This document shows positions 8,484-18,135 of a stretch of 64,000 nt of DNA, one piece after another. Origin of the DNA: Candidatus Methanoperedentaceae archaeon (GTDB taxonomy: Archaea > Halobacteriota > Methanosarcinia > Methanosarcinales > Methanoperedenaceae). A model generated the notes under the pieces. The model did not search any database, was not told the DNA's origin, and was given only the letters and a program-made list of their open reading frames with translations. A program made the translations under genes and the position numbers. Where the stretch lies: NCBI GenBank assembly GCA_003104905.1, contig PQAS01000002.1, positions 1 to 64,000 on the forward strand. Direction: 5' to 3'. Numbering within the stretch: the stretch's first letter is position 1; each line of letters opens with the position of its first letter.

Positions 8484-8523
8484 ACAGAACCGAAGATGCG
8501 TAGCCATCTACGGTTCTGTTTTT
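8484..8523. terminator. Hairpin terminator between convergent genes
   Basis: ACAGAACCG and CGGTTCTGT form a nine-base stem that is extended inward by AGATG/CATCT after an A-A mismatch. On the plus strand it is followed by a run of Ts. The hairpin begins directly after the methyltransferase stop codon and probably serves groEL from the other side as well. Confidence 0.75.
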
Positions 8524-8558
8524 CAAAATATTCCGATTATTTTCGAATTTCACAATAG

Positions 8559-10458
<1,900 letters not shown>

Positions 10459-10581
10459 ATTATCTCCTCTTGATATCAACTATCCGTCCAAAACTCCGAC
10501 TTGTACGGGAGATTTTGATTGTTTGCAGTTCTATATAACTGTTACTATCGGAGGCAGTGGTGAAAGTTAGGTGTTTCATGT

Positions 10582-10626
10582 AAAGAAATTTAGGTGAAAA
10601 TGCGGTTGGTGAATCGGTGGGTTTTT
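10582..10626 (+). repeat. 45-nt repeat, left copy
   Basis: This copy matches 12551-12595 in the same orientation with about seven mismatches in 45 bases. Both contain AAAGAAATTT, CGGTTGGTGAATC and GTGG. The pair brackets the 174- and 222-residue membrane protein genes and the first transposase scar. Confidence 0.6.
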
Positions 10627-10714
10627 TGGCTCAATGATCCTTTAAATTAGCCATAGTATCAAGGGGTTTTAAGATAAATATATATTTATAACTTGTTAGA
10701 TATTAATAGATACT

Positions 10715-11239
10715 ATGACCGATTCAGAAAAAATATCTGAGTTATTACTTGATACTGCTTGGAAAAGCTTCGAATTTATACAGGCGAGAGTTGATAAAAT
10801 GGAGGATAAAGCCAATAATATTATGGCTTTTTCTGGTGTATTAATGACTATTGATATAGCTCTAATTGTTGAATCCAACGATTCAGTTTTTATTTCAATC
10901 TTATTGTTTATAGAGATGGTTTTATTAATTAAGAGTGTATGGTATGGATATTGTACTATTAAATTACAAAAACAGAATTTATTAGATATGGTTGGGGCGC
11001 TCAGAACAATAAACTTGACAGATCATATTCGATCAGCAGGGGATTTAGCCATAACAATCTCAAATAAACAACAAGAGTTATTAGATTTAATGAAAATAAA
11101 AAGTTTAAATTTAAAAAATAGTATGAAGTGGTTTACTTCATCATTGGGTTTCCTTATTTTTATCAGCTTTATTTATCTTTTATCGGCTCTTTTACCGATG
11201 ATTCAATCTGCCTTTCAGCAGCTTTGCCTAAATCCTTAA
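10715..11239 (+). CDS. Three-span membrane protein, possible effector
   Basis: The 174-residue protein starts with a charged helix (residues about 1-32). Two adjacent transmembrane helices follow (about 34-52 and 57-77), then a cytoplasmic helical stretch and a third span near the C-terminus (about 143-165). The segment VDKMEDKANNIMAFSGVLM just before and in the first helix resembles, to my eye, the KAxxxLxxNG region of small membrane effectors such as the Pycsar effector family. That is a weak similarity and no cyclase is next to it. The third span overlaps an antisense small gene. TATA-like sequence and an apparently leaderless ATG precede it. Confidence 0.6.
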   Translation: MTDSEKISELLLDTAWKSFEFIQARVDKMEDKANNIMAFSGVLMTIDIALIVESNDSVFISILLFIEMVLLIKSVWYGYCTIKLQKQNLLDMVGALRTINLTDHIRSAGDLAITISNKQQELLDLMKIKSLNLKNSMKWFTSSLGFLIFISFIYLLSALLPMIQSAFQQLCLNP

Positions 11240-11312
11240 AAGTATATTCTCCAACATTTAAAGATATAATAGGTTCGGATTTTTGCTGCGAATCTTTTTT
11301 ATCATTTACCAT
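11169..11312 (-). CDS. 47-residue charged protein, antisense overlap
   Basis: A short gene reading leftwards. Its last 71 bases are antisense to the end of the three-span membrane protein gene. It encodes 47 mostly charged residues with a central SLNVGEYTFKDLG segment and ends in KEPIKDK. Support comes from upstream signals: AAGGA eight bases before the ATG and GTATATAAAA about 25 bases before it. Hydrophobic codons read on the opposite strand tend to give charged codons, so the overlapping half may be fortuitous. The N-terminal half is outside the overlap. Function unknown. Confidence 0.45.
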   Translation of the reverse strand: MVNDKKDSQQKSEPIISLNVGEYTFKDLGKAAERQIESSVKEPIKDK

Positions 11313-11374
11313 TATTATTTTCCTTGTTAATTTTATATACGCTACGCTCTACGAAAAGATTATTACCTTTGTAT

Positions 11375-11410
11375 AACATACAAAAGAGTGTTCTAATGCT
11401 TTCGTATGTT
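11375..11410. other. Inverted repeat (hairpin)
   Basis: AACATACAAAAG and CTTTCGTATGTT form 12-base arms with one mismatch (a G-U pair in RNA) around a 12-base loop. A second, smaller perfect hairpin (GTAAAATC/GATTTTAC) follows at 11416-11437. They could end transcription of the rightward membrane-protein gene. Confidence 0.4.
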
Positions 11411-11568
11411 GCAAGGTAAAATCTTAATTGATTTTACTTTACAATATAGTACCTTATTGTCATCTCCTTTATGGTTAAATAAGTTTTAACTATATATAAT
11501 ATTTTTGCTCAAATATTATCAAAAAAAAGAGATTATTCAGATATTCTTTCTCTGATGCTCAATACTTT

Positions 11569-11784
11569 TCTGTATCATCCATGCCATCTATTTCTTCCGA
11601 GCTTCAAATCAATCCCTGCGCCTGTGCTGGAGTTTTGCCTTTGAGTGCCATATGCGGCCTTAAGTGATTATAGAAAGCCCTGAAACCATCATTAAATTCC
11701 GTTGCAGTACCATCATTCTGTAATCCTCTCATAACCTTCTGAAGTTCCCTTACCGTATTATGTAACCTTTCAACCTTGCTCTTT
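11569..11784 (-). pseudogene. Transposase remnant (IS6/IS240-like), C-terminal end
   Basis: Read leftwards, the DNA encodes KVERLHNTVRELQKVMRG, then FYNHLRPHMALKGKTPAQ before a stop at 11604. This is the conserved C-terminus of DDE transposases of the IS6/IS240 kind. The rest of the gene is missing. The non-coding tail after the stop also matches the second remnant at 13.9 kb, so an element end is retained. The upstream boundary runs into the 222-residue membrane protein gene, whose stop lies inside the remnant. Confidence 0.8.
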
Positions 11785-12438
11785 TAAGTTTTTTATTAAG
11801 TCTTCGCCACTAACATATACATCTTTTGCATGTTTCAGGAATTTTACAATTTCATCATATTCAAGTTTCTCTTTGATTTGAAGATATATTAAAAAACCGT
11901 ATGGAGTTCCATGGATTGTCTTTAGTTTCTTATAACCTTCTTCTATATGTAGGAGTTCGATGTAATATTCTTTTAACTTTTTTATAATATCTTCATTTAA
12001 TAATCCTAATTTGCCGGATAATGCAGAGTAACCGTTTCTCTCAAAATACAATCTCTTTGGAAACTTATCTTCATATGAAGTTTCACTCATGTTATCCAAT
12101 ACTTTAACGACGGCCTCTGAGAATGGCTGTAATTGTTTTTGGTTTACTCTAGTTTCTGCTATTAAATTTTTTGAAATGCCCAATCTTTCATTCCTTCGTT
12201 CTATCTCTTTGTTCCTTTCGAATTCTAATATTTCTTTTTGTCTGCGTTTCCCTTCGGTATCTTCATGGAAAAACCAATCAAATAATCTACTCACAACAGG
12301 CACTCCCGCAAGCCATATCGAAATTAATGCTATAAAAGCCATCATAAGGTCTGTTTGCCATGCATGATATGCTCGAAAAATAAGATATGATAAAATTATT
12401 GTATAGGCTAATAAGACTAAAATCTTTAACTTTCGCAC
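11770..12438 (-). CDS. Two-span membrane protein, 3' end altered
   Basis: The 222-residue protein has two N-terminal transmembrane helices (residues about 5-22 and 31-50) and a long charged helical cytoplasmic part (KRRQKEILEFERNKEIERRNERL). I do not recognise it. It starts with GTG. The last few codons and the stop fall inside the transposase remnant, read in another frame, so the natural C-terminus was probably lost when the element arrived or left. It lies in the AT-rich accessory island. Confidence 0.6.
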   Translation of the reverse strand: MRKLKILVLLAYTIILSYLIFRAYHAWQTDLMMAFIALISIWLAGVPVVSRLFDWFFHEDTEGKRRQKEILEFERNKEIERRNERLGISKNLIAETRVNQKQLQPFSEAVVKVLDNMSETSYEDKFPKRLYFERNGYSALSGKLGLLNEDIIKKLKEYYIELLHIEEGYKKLKTIHGTPYGFLIYLQIKEKLEYDEIVKFLKHAKDVYVSGEDLIKNLKEQG

Positions 12439-12492
12439 AAATTAACTTTTTAAATCGGGCATTATTAAATTTTGTCTTTTTAATTTCCCATC

Positions 12493-12595
12493 GATTCACC
12501 AACCACAAATTCAACATCTCAATTTTTTTAGACACACCCATATTTCGCCAAAAGAAATTTCGGTGAATCCTCGGTTGGTGAATCTGTGGTTTTCC
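12493..12595. repeat. Inverted and direct copies of the 45-nt repeat
   Basis: GATTCACCAACC at 12493-12504 is the exact reverse complement of GGTTGGTGAATC at 12573-12584, so the region could fold into a large hairpin. The right part (12551-12595) is the second copy of the 45-nt repeat at 10582. All are intergenic and bracket the membrane-protein genes. Confidence 0.6.
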
Positions 12596-12644
12596 AAAAG
12601 AACTATAGAGAGTGCTATTTATGACAATAGAAATGAAACCATAT

Positions 12645-13795
12645 CTAAATTTCACCCATTTTCGTACCCTCGGCCATAATCTCTACAAAGCTACTAAATA
12701 TATAGCGTTTATATCTTTTTCTACCCGTTGCCTCTCTTAAAATACCTAAGTCCGCAAATACCTTTATAAGGCTATTTGCTGCCACTGTGGACATATTTAA
12801 TCTTTCTGAGACCTCTTTTATACTTATCATAGGATTATTAAAAAGCAAGTCTAATAATTTTATAGCAGATATGCTCGGTGCTTTATCGTAAAGTTTCACT
12901 CTTAAATCTTCTTTTAATCTGATAATATCTCTTGCAGTATTCGCCGCACCTTCTGAAGTTTCACTTACACCTTTGAGAAAAAATTTAATCCAATCTTCCC
13001 ATGCTCCATCCGTGCGGACTTTCATTAATAAATCATAATATTCAATCCTATTCTTTTTAAGATAATAACTCAAATACAAAAGAGGTTTGGATAAAATCTT
13101 TATCCAAAATAAATAAAATGTTGTTAGGAGTCTACCCATTCTTCCATTTCCATCCAAGAACGGATGGATTGTTTCAAATTGAGCATGAATTAATGCAATC
13201 TTGACTAAAGGTGGAATGTTATTGCCATAAAAAAATTTTTCAAGTTCTTCCATTGCTGGTATCACCATATTTGGTGGTGGTGGAACAAACGTTGCTTCAT
13301 TTATGAGAGCGCCCTGCGGAGCTATGTAGTTTTGGCGGGTTCTAAATTCACCTGGATTTCTGTTAGCACCTCTTGTTCCTTCTAATAGAATTTTATGAAT
13401 CTCTTTTATTAGCCTTAAACACATAGGTAATTCATTGAGCCTTTCTATTCCATAATTTAAAGCTTTGATGTAATTTATTACTTCTTTTAAATCATTTATA
13501 TTTTCTTTGGGTTTTATATCAGCTTCAAATTCTAATACTCCCTCAAGAGAAGCTTGTGTTCCTTCAATCTGAGAACTTAAAAGAGCTTCTTTTTTTACAT
13601 ACATTGCAATGAAAAGGTCAGGGTTTGGTAGAACTGTTGTAATTCCGTCTAATTTTGCAAGGTTTCTATCAGCTTTCGATAGAAGTGAGTGAAGCTCATC
13701 GTCATAAATAATTCTGAAACAAGAGACAAATTTTTTGGAATAAATGCCTTATAGCCCTCAGATTGCATTTTAAATATGCCGGATCTATTGCTCAT
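12645..13795 (-). pseudogene. Fic-domain AMPylator, N-terminal frameshift
   Basis: Fic proteins usually transfer AMP from ATP onto target proteins. The core HPFLDGNGRMGR (13131-13166) is intact, including the catalytic histidine. The inhibitory-helix motif SSQIEGT precedes it, as in class II Fic proteins. A winged helix follows (ISIKEVSERLNMSTVAANSLIKV). An internal ATG at 13604 opens a 319-codon frame, but the usual N-terminal segment is encoded upstream in two frames: MSNRSGIF... from 13795, then YDDELHSLLSKADRNLAKLDG. They join by a one-base shift at the A6 run (13731-13736). This is a one-base deletion, a sequencing error or, less likely, recoding; the repaired protein would be about 383 residues. 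Confidence 0.85.
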
Positions 13796-13808
13796 GTTAT
13801 TTTGCCTT

Positions 13809-13888
13809 ACTTATCTTTGATTTATGATAATATCTTTCTAAGTTAAGTGGACTTATCTTAGATTTGAATTAGCCATTCTAAGTAAAGT
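13809..13888. promoter_or_regulatory. Four-site operator-like array upstream of fic
   Basis: Twelve-base boxes with consensus TCTAAGNTAAGT lie at 13809-13820 (minus), 13837-13848 (plus), 13851-13862 (minus) and 13877-13888 (plus). The middle two form a nearly perfect 26-base palindrome. Sites begin 14 bases upstream of the fic ATG. The Fic protein carries its own winged helix and may bind here; that is inference. Confidence 0.6.
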
Positions 13889-13914
13889 ACAGGTTATCTT
13901 ATAATTAGATTTCT

Positions 13915-14014
13915 TTTGTATAATCCCATACCATCTATTTCTTCCAAGCTTAGGTTCAATCACTGCGGCTTACGCTGGTGTCTTTCCTTTAAGTGCCATA
14001 TGCGGCCTCAAGTG
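13915..14014 (-). pseudogene. Second transposase remnant
   Basis: The minus strand encodes HLRPHMALKGKTPA followed by a stop at 13970. It is the same transposase end as at 11.6 kb and in the same orientation. The homologous non-coding tail (CCATCTATTTCTTCC) is retained on the left side. Only the last 15 codons survive. Confidence 0.75.
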
Positions 14015-14054
14015 CATTTAAAAAAGAATGACCTGTTAAAACAGGTCAACATAT

Positions 14055-16946
14055 TTAATTTAATGTTCCCATGAATTGCGGATTACCAGTTACATTATAT
14101 CCATAAACTCCTATCATCCATGCCCCAGCTACTGGATTTGGTATGCTGACAGCCTCATTTATGCTATTTGACCCGGTCGAACTTGCTACTGACTTACCTG
14201 AAGGATCGAATACGAACAAGTCCATGTCATTATTGCTATTATTCCAGTCAATACTCACATTTAAAATCTCGGAATTGACGTAACTGTTATAATATCTCCA
14301 TTCTTTATTCCGGATCTTACCGCTAAAATTACCTGGTTTGGAAATATTTTGAAATACGTTCACTGATATGGGGACCTTGAGTTGCTCTTTTTCTCCTGAT
14401 ACGGTCAATTCACCCGTATAATAACCGTTCGCGTCATCCGGTAGTTTCATCGTGGAGATAAATTCCTTGTTGGATAAGCCCCGGATTAGCAATGTATCGG
14501 GTTTGTTTGTTATCCATATTGTATTCTTTGATACTACATCATAATCTCCACGATAGTGTTCAGTGGTATTTATTGGAGTATATCTCATTCTGACTATGGC
14601 TTTCCATTTCCCGGGCATCGGATCATTTATTTTGAGGCTGCCAGATCTGAGCGCCGCGTCTACACTGTCTACCAGCACACCTCCGGGATCATAGATCGAA
14701 GCGGAAATAGCACTCTTTTTATCCAGGGCTGTCAAAGTGAAAGTGTACTGCGTAGAATTATACGGGATATCAAAGGTATGTGAATTCATGCTTCCGATTC
14801 CGCGAATATAGCTGACATTTCCTTTGAAGCTTCCGCTTGCTGAATTATTCGGAATTTTCATATAGGCGTTAATATGTACGGATCTTGTATTTTTTCCGGT
14901 ATTTGTTACGGTAAAATTCTGAATAATACTGTTCCCTGCTGATATTGCTGTAGTGTGACTCCACAATGTGGGCTCCAATTTCAGCACATTCAAATATGTT
15001 ATCAGCGTTATAGGCACCTCTTTTAAAAATGGATCATAACTCCGTGAATCAAGAAGGATCATCCATCTCCCCGCTCTGGGATTCAATGCCGAAACCGTGG
15101 AAGGTGTTTGTCCTAAAAAACTATATGCCTGGTCCACGAATTCCCCTGCAGGATCAATCAGATATATGTCCGTGTACTCTGTGAATTTCAGGGTGGATGA
15201 TATTCCAGGAACTCCCTCAGGTACATCAAAATAATAGTAATTAGTGCCTCTTCTTAATGATCTCAAGTCAATTTTATCATTGATTTCAGACTTGCCCCCG
15301 GTGAAGGTCAGGGGTGTATCTTCAAACACCGGGATTTTTACTGTCAGGGTATTTCCATCATATACCATTATATTACCAGCATGCGCGCCGGCAGATAAGC
15401 CATTTGGCATTTCAATTACGGCATTAATGTTTTTTGTTTCGCCAGGTTCAATTGATATTGTTTCAGTTGAGAATTTGACATTTAGATCTCCTGTGCTTAC
15501 TAAAGAAAGTGTTCTCTTCTGTTTTCCATTGTTAGTAATTTTAATGCTCTCTTCTGTGTTTGTACCCGGGTTCATTATATAACTTAAACTAACAGGGATT
15601 ATACTTATCGTATTGTCCACTGCTGATAATGCATCGATTCTACCTGCACCCTGATTGATAGGGTCGTATCCAAGATCTACAGCCGTATTCATCAACTTCT
15701 GTTTTATCTGTTCAGGCTTTATTTGCGGATATGCCTGCAGCAAAAGGGCTGCAACTCCTGAAACATGTGGCGTTGCCATGGATGTTCCTGATAATGCCAT
15801 ATAATATTTATCTATCCCATACGCAGGATTCATTTGATCAAGCATTGATCCGGCCGCTTTTGTTGAAACAATGCCTAATCCGGCAGGATCTAATGACATG
15901 GGTGATGCACCACCTGGAGCGACTACTTCGGGTTTGATCCTGTGGTCCCACGTAGGCCCCTGGGAACTGTACTGCGCGACCTTATCATCTTTTGTGCTTG
16001 CACCTACGGCAATTACTTTCTCTGCTGCTGCAGGAGAGGCAATTTGGAGAGGTGTTCCACTATTTCCGGCAGCAACTATGACAACCACACCCGCGTCCAC
16101 GGCTGCATTGGCTGTGATGGACAGGGGGTCAGTGCCATCAGGGGGCCAGATTCTAGCTCCAAGGCTCATGGAAATTATATCTGCGCCATTATCAACAGCA
16201 TACTCGATCCCGGCCATAATTGATGATGCAGGCCCATATCCCTCATCACCAAGAACCTTGATATTCATTAATGATGCTCCAGGCGCCACTCCTTTATATT
16301 TCCCGCCGGAAGAAGCTCCACTGCCTGCTATAATACCTGCCACATGCGTGCCATGGCCATTTCCGTCATCAGGTGATTCATCCTTTGCGAAAGATACCTT
16401 ATCGACGACTTTTCCTTTTAGGTCGGGATGATTTGTATCAATACCAGTATCGAGCACTGCCACTTTTATTCCGGTTCCGTCATATTTTGACCATAAAGTA
16501 TTCGCCTTGATCAAGGGGACACTATCATAAAGAGCAACAGTAACTCTGAAATCCTCGTATATCTTTTCGACGTCATCAAGTTTCGCAATATCTTTGATAG
16601 TATCAGCTTTTACTCTTGCGGAAAAAGCGTTCGCCATTCTATGATATGTGATTTTCCCTCCCTGGATTTTTTGTTGTGGGTCACTGGAAATAAGATCCTG
16701 AACAAGTTCATTTTTTCCATTTTTTCTTAAGACAACAATTATTTCTTTTTCTTCCTCTTTGTTCGTTTCTATTGCTTCCAGGAGTTTATTCTGGATTTTT
16801 GAGTCCTTGAATTCATTATTTTGATTGGCAAGATTCTGATAGCTATTTAATTCTTCCGAATCAAGTTTTGCTACCGCTGACGGGATAAAAATGCTTATAA
16901 GCAAAGCTACTCCCATTAGCAAAGCTCTCATAGATTTAATATTCAT
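14055..16946 (-). CDS. Secreted subtilisin-family (S8) serine protease
   Basis: The 963-residue protein has a signal peptide (residues about 8-26, ending SAVA), an inhibitor-I9-like propeptide (about 65-135) and an S8 catalytic domain. The triad is visible: Asp166 in AVLDTGID, His201 in GHGTHVAG and Ser389 in SGTSMATPHVSG, with the oxyanion asparagine in VAAGNSG. About 500 residues of beta-sandwich repeats follow, including two segments of the type WxxxLxSRS/DLFVFDPSGK that resemble pre-peptidase C-terminal domains. No C-terminal anchor is seen, so it is probably released or surface-bound. GGTGGTGG before the ATG is the ribosome site. It lies downstream of an ArsR gene with a palindrome between them. 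Confidence 0.92.
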   Translation of the reverse strand: MNIKSMRALLMGVALLISIFIPSAVAKLDSEELNSYQNLANQNNEFKDSKIQNKLLEAIETNKEEEKEIIVVLRKNGKNELVQDLISSDPQQKIQGGKITYHRMANAFSARVKADTIKDIAKLDDVEKIYEDFRVTVALYDSVPLIKANTLWSKYDGTGIKVAVLDTGIDTNHPDLKGKVVDKVSFAKDESPDDGNGHGTHVAGIIAGSGASSGGKYKGVAPGASLMNIKVLGDEGYGPASSIMAGIEYAVDNGADIISMSLGARIWPPDGTDPLSITANAAVDAGVVVIVAAGNSGTPLQIASPAAAEKVIAVGASTKDDKVAQYSSQGPTWDHRIKPEVVAPGGASPMSLDPAGLGIVSTKAAGSMLDQMNPAYGIDKYYMALSGTSMATPHVSGVAALLLQAYPQIKPEQIKQKLMNTAVDLGYDPINQGAGRIDALSAVDNTISIIPVSLSYIMNPGTNTEESIKITNNGKQKRTLSLVSTGDLNVKFSTETISIEPGETKNINAVIEMPNGLSAGAHAGNIMVYDGNTLTVKIPVFEDTPLTFTGGKSEINDKIDLRSLRRGTNYYYFDVPEGVPGISSTLKFTEYTDIYLIDPAGEFVDQAYSFLGQTPSTVSALNPRAGRWMILLDSRSYDPFLKEVPITLITYLNVLKLEPTLWSHTTAISAGNSIIQNFTVTNTGKNTRSVHINAYMKIPNNSASGSFKGNVSYIRGIGSMNSHTFDIPYNSTQYTFTLTALDKKSAISASIYDPGGVLVDSVDAALRSGSLKINDPMPGKWKAIVRMRYTPINTTEHYRGDYDVVSKNTIWITNKPDTLLIRGLSNKEFISTMKLPDDANGYYTGELTVSGEKEQLKVPISVNVFQNISKPGNFSGKIRNKEWRYYNSYVNSEILNVSIDWNNSNNDMDLFVFDPSGKSVASSTGSNSINEAVSIPNPVAGAWMIGVYGYNVTGNPQFMGTLN

Positions 16947-17370
16947 ATTTCCACCACCATGTAAATAGACAAGCTGAAATTATTTTCGTATTACAAATAT
17001 TTTTTGCAACTTGTATACTTGTTGTCCGATTTGGCTTTTATCAAATAAATACTTTCCCTTTTATGAATGCTCATGGAACGACCTATCTCACACGCATTGT
17101 TTTTTTCTAATAAAGTGATGTGACTGCTCACATTTTTAGAAGATACTGTGGAATTGCCAGTTAGATTTGAAGGTTACAGTCAGGACATTACGTCCGGAGG
17201 ATAGGATGGCAGCATGATAATAAAGGGTGGTGGAGGGGTAAGAAATGTTGTTCATGCTGTCGTCCTAATTATCCAATTACTTCTTAAAAGATAAATGGAA
17301 TAGCCCATTCTCAAGATTTGAGAATACCAGCAGTTGAGCCCCGGCATCAAAAATAAACATTATGCTCAGT
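16947..17370. other. Protease leader and intergenic region with large hairpin
   Basis: No gene is visible in these 424 bases. Between 17203 and 17266 two 15-base arms (AGGATGGCAGCATGA and TCATGCTGTCGTCCT) can pair with two G-U pairs around a purine-rich 34-base loop. Just before it lies the near-palindrome GGACATTACGTCC. A 19-base palindrome follows at 17307. The region is long for an archaeal 5' leader and may contain a structured RNA or a small mobile-element relic. Confidence 0.45.
17307..17325. promoter_or_regulatory. 19-nt palindrome, ArsR-type operator (copy 1)
   Basis: ATTCTCAAGATTTGAGAAT is a perfect inverted repeat with eight-base arms. An almost identical site covers the start of the neighbouring DUF7521 gene at 18059. 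It lies between the ArsR gene and the subtilase gene on the upstream side of the latter. There is no T-run, so a terminator is less likely. Confidence 0.55.
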
Positions 17371-17742
17371 TCATTTTTGTATATCACTGGCATGAGCAAG
17401 CCTTTTCCATAATCTGATAATCTTATCACTCTGGTCCTCCTTTTTTAAGTCCAGAGAAATAATTCCATTACGAATATGTATTGTAGCCTCAAGGATCGCG
17501 CAACGATAATATTTCTCTTCGTTCCCTGAAAGATTTATAATTGTTTTAACGTGCCGCAAAAGACCCGAATTTTCCATGAATTTAAGCTTTCTATATACAG
17601 TCGCAAGAGGTATGTCAAGCTCCTGGCTCAACTGGCTTGCCGAACATTCCTTTAGTGATGCCAGGGACAATATCCTTCGAGAGTACTTGTTTGCAAGCAG
17701 CTCAAAGACTATCTCTTCATGGTCTTGATCCGTTGGGTTCAT
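17371..17742 (-). CDS. ArsR-family winged-helix regulator
   Basis: A 123-residue protein that is almost entirely a winged helix: LANKYSRRILSLASLKECSASQLSQEL, then IPLATVYRKLKFMENSGLL as recognition helix and wing. No metal-binding cysteine pair is seen in the ArsR alpha-3 position (a single ECSAS cysteine). It follows the DUF7521 gene by six bases and is almost certainly cotranscribed. Archaea often pair ArsR regulators with DUF7521 membrane proteins. Two near-identical 19-base palindromes flank the pair and are likely its targets. Confidence 0.85.
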   Translation of the reverse strand: MNPTDQDHEEIVFELLANKYSRRILSLASLKECSASQLSQELDIPLATVYRKLKFMENSGLLRHVKTIINLSGNEEKYYRCAILEATIHIRNGIISLDLKKEDQSDKIIRLWKRLAHASDIQK

Positions 17743-17748
17743 TTTCAG

Positions 17749-18060
17749 TCAGCTTTTTCTTATTGCTATTATTAATGCAATTAATCCAAGTATATCAAAA
17801 ACATTTGCAAGCAATTTGTCCATTCGCGCATCATCGACATAATAAATGGTTGAAAATAGATTTCCGATCGTAATGAGAGCAAAACCCATTGTAAGATAGA
17901 ACATATCAGAAGTTTTTGTTCTTGAATATGCACGCATTGCAATTATGACCAATATCAGGCCTACAAAAAAACGAACCGCGCCGATCAGGTTGTCAATTAA
18001 GTATGATACCATAATATCCTGATCATTAATTATTGATTCAAATATAATAACTTCTGTCAT
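17749..18060 (-). CDS. DUF7521-type three-span membrane protein
   Basis: A 103-residue protein with three hydrophobic helices (residues about 27-46, 55-75 and 83-100), matching the small DUF7521 membrane proteins encoded next to ArsR regulators in archaea. The ATG at 18060 is used; a TTG two codons earlier is less likely, and an internal ATG before VSYLIDN is possible. Its start codon overlaps palindrome copy 2, so binding there would block its own transcription or translation. Role unknown; a membrane partner or sensor for the regulator is a guess. Confidence 0.7.
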   Translation of the reverse strand: MTEVIIFESIINDQDIMVSYLIDNLIGAVRFFVGLILVIIAMRAYSRTKTSDMFYLTMGFALITIGNLFSTIYYVDDARMDKLLANVFDILGLIALIIAIRKS

Positions 18061-18077
18061 TCTCAATTTGTGAGAAC
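18059..18077. promoter_or_regulatory. 19-nt palindrome, ArsR-type operator (copy 2)
   Basis: ATTCTCAATTTGTGAGAAC has the same arms as the site at 17307 (ATTCTCAA on the left, TGAGAA on the right). It overlaps the DUF7521 start and lies between that gene and the divergent MoxR gene. Confidence 0.6.
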
Positions 18078-18135
18078 GAGCTCTATCATTTAATATTCAG
18101 GAATATAGTAAAAAATAAATATTTCACAAATAAGA

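Noticed and set aside
11128-11376. 82-codon plus-strand frame after the three-span protein
   Set aside because: No ribosome site, overlaps the end of the membrane protein gene in another frame and lies antisense to a better-supported small gene.
15731-16431. Plus-strand frames opposite the subtilase catalytic domain
   Set aside because: Antisense shadows of a gene with an intact catalytic triad.
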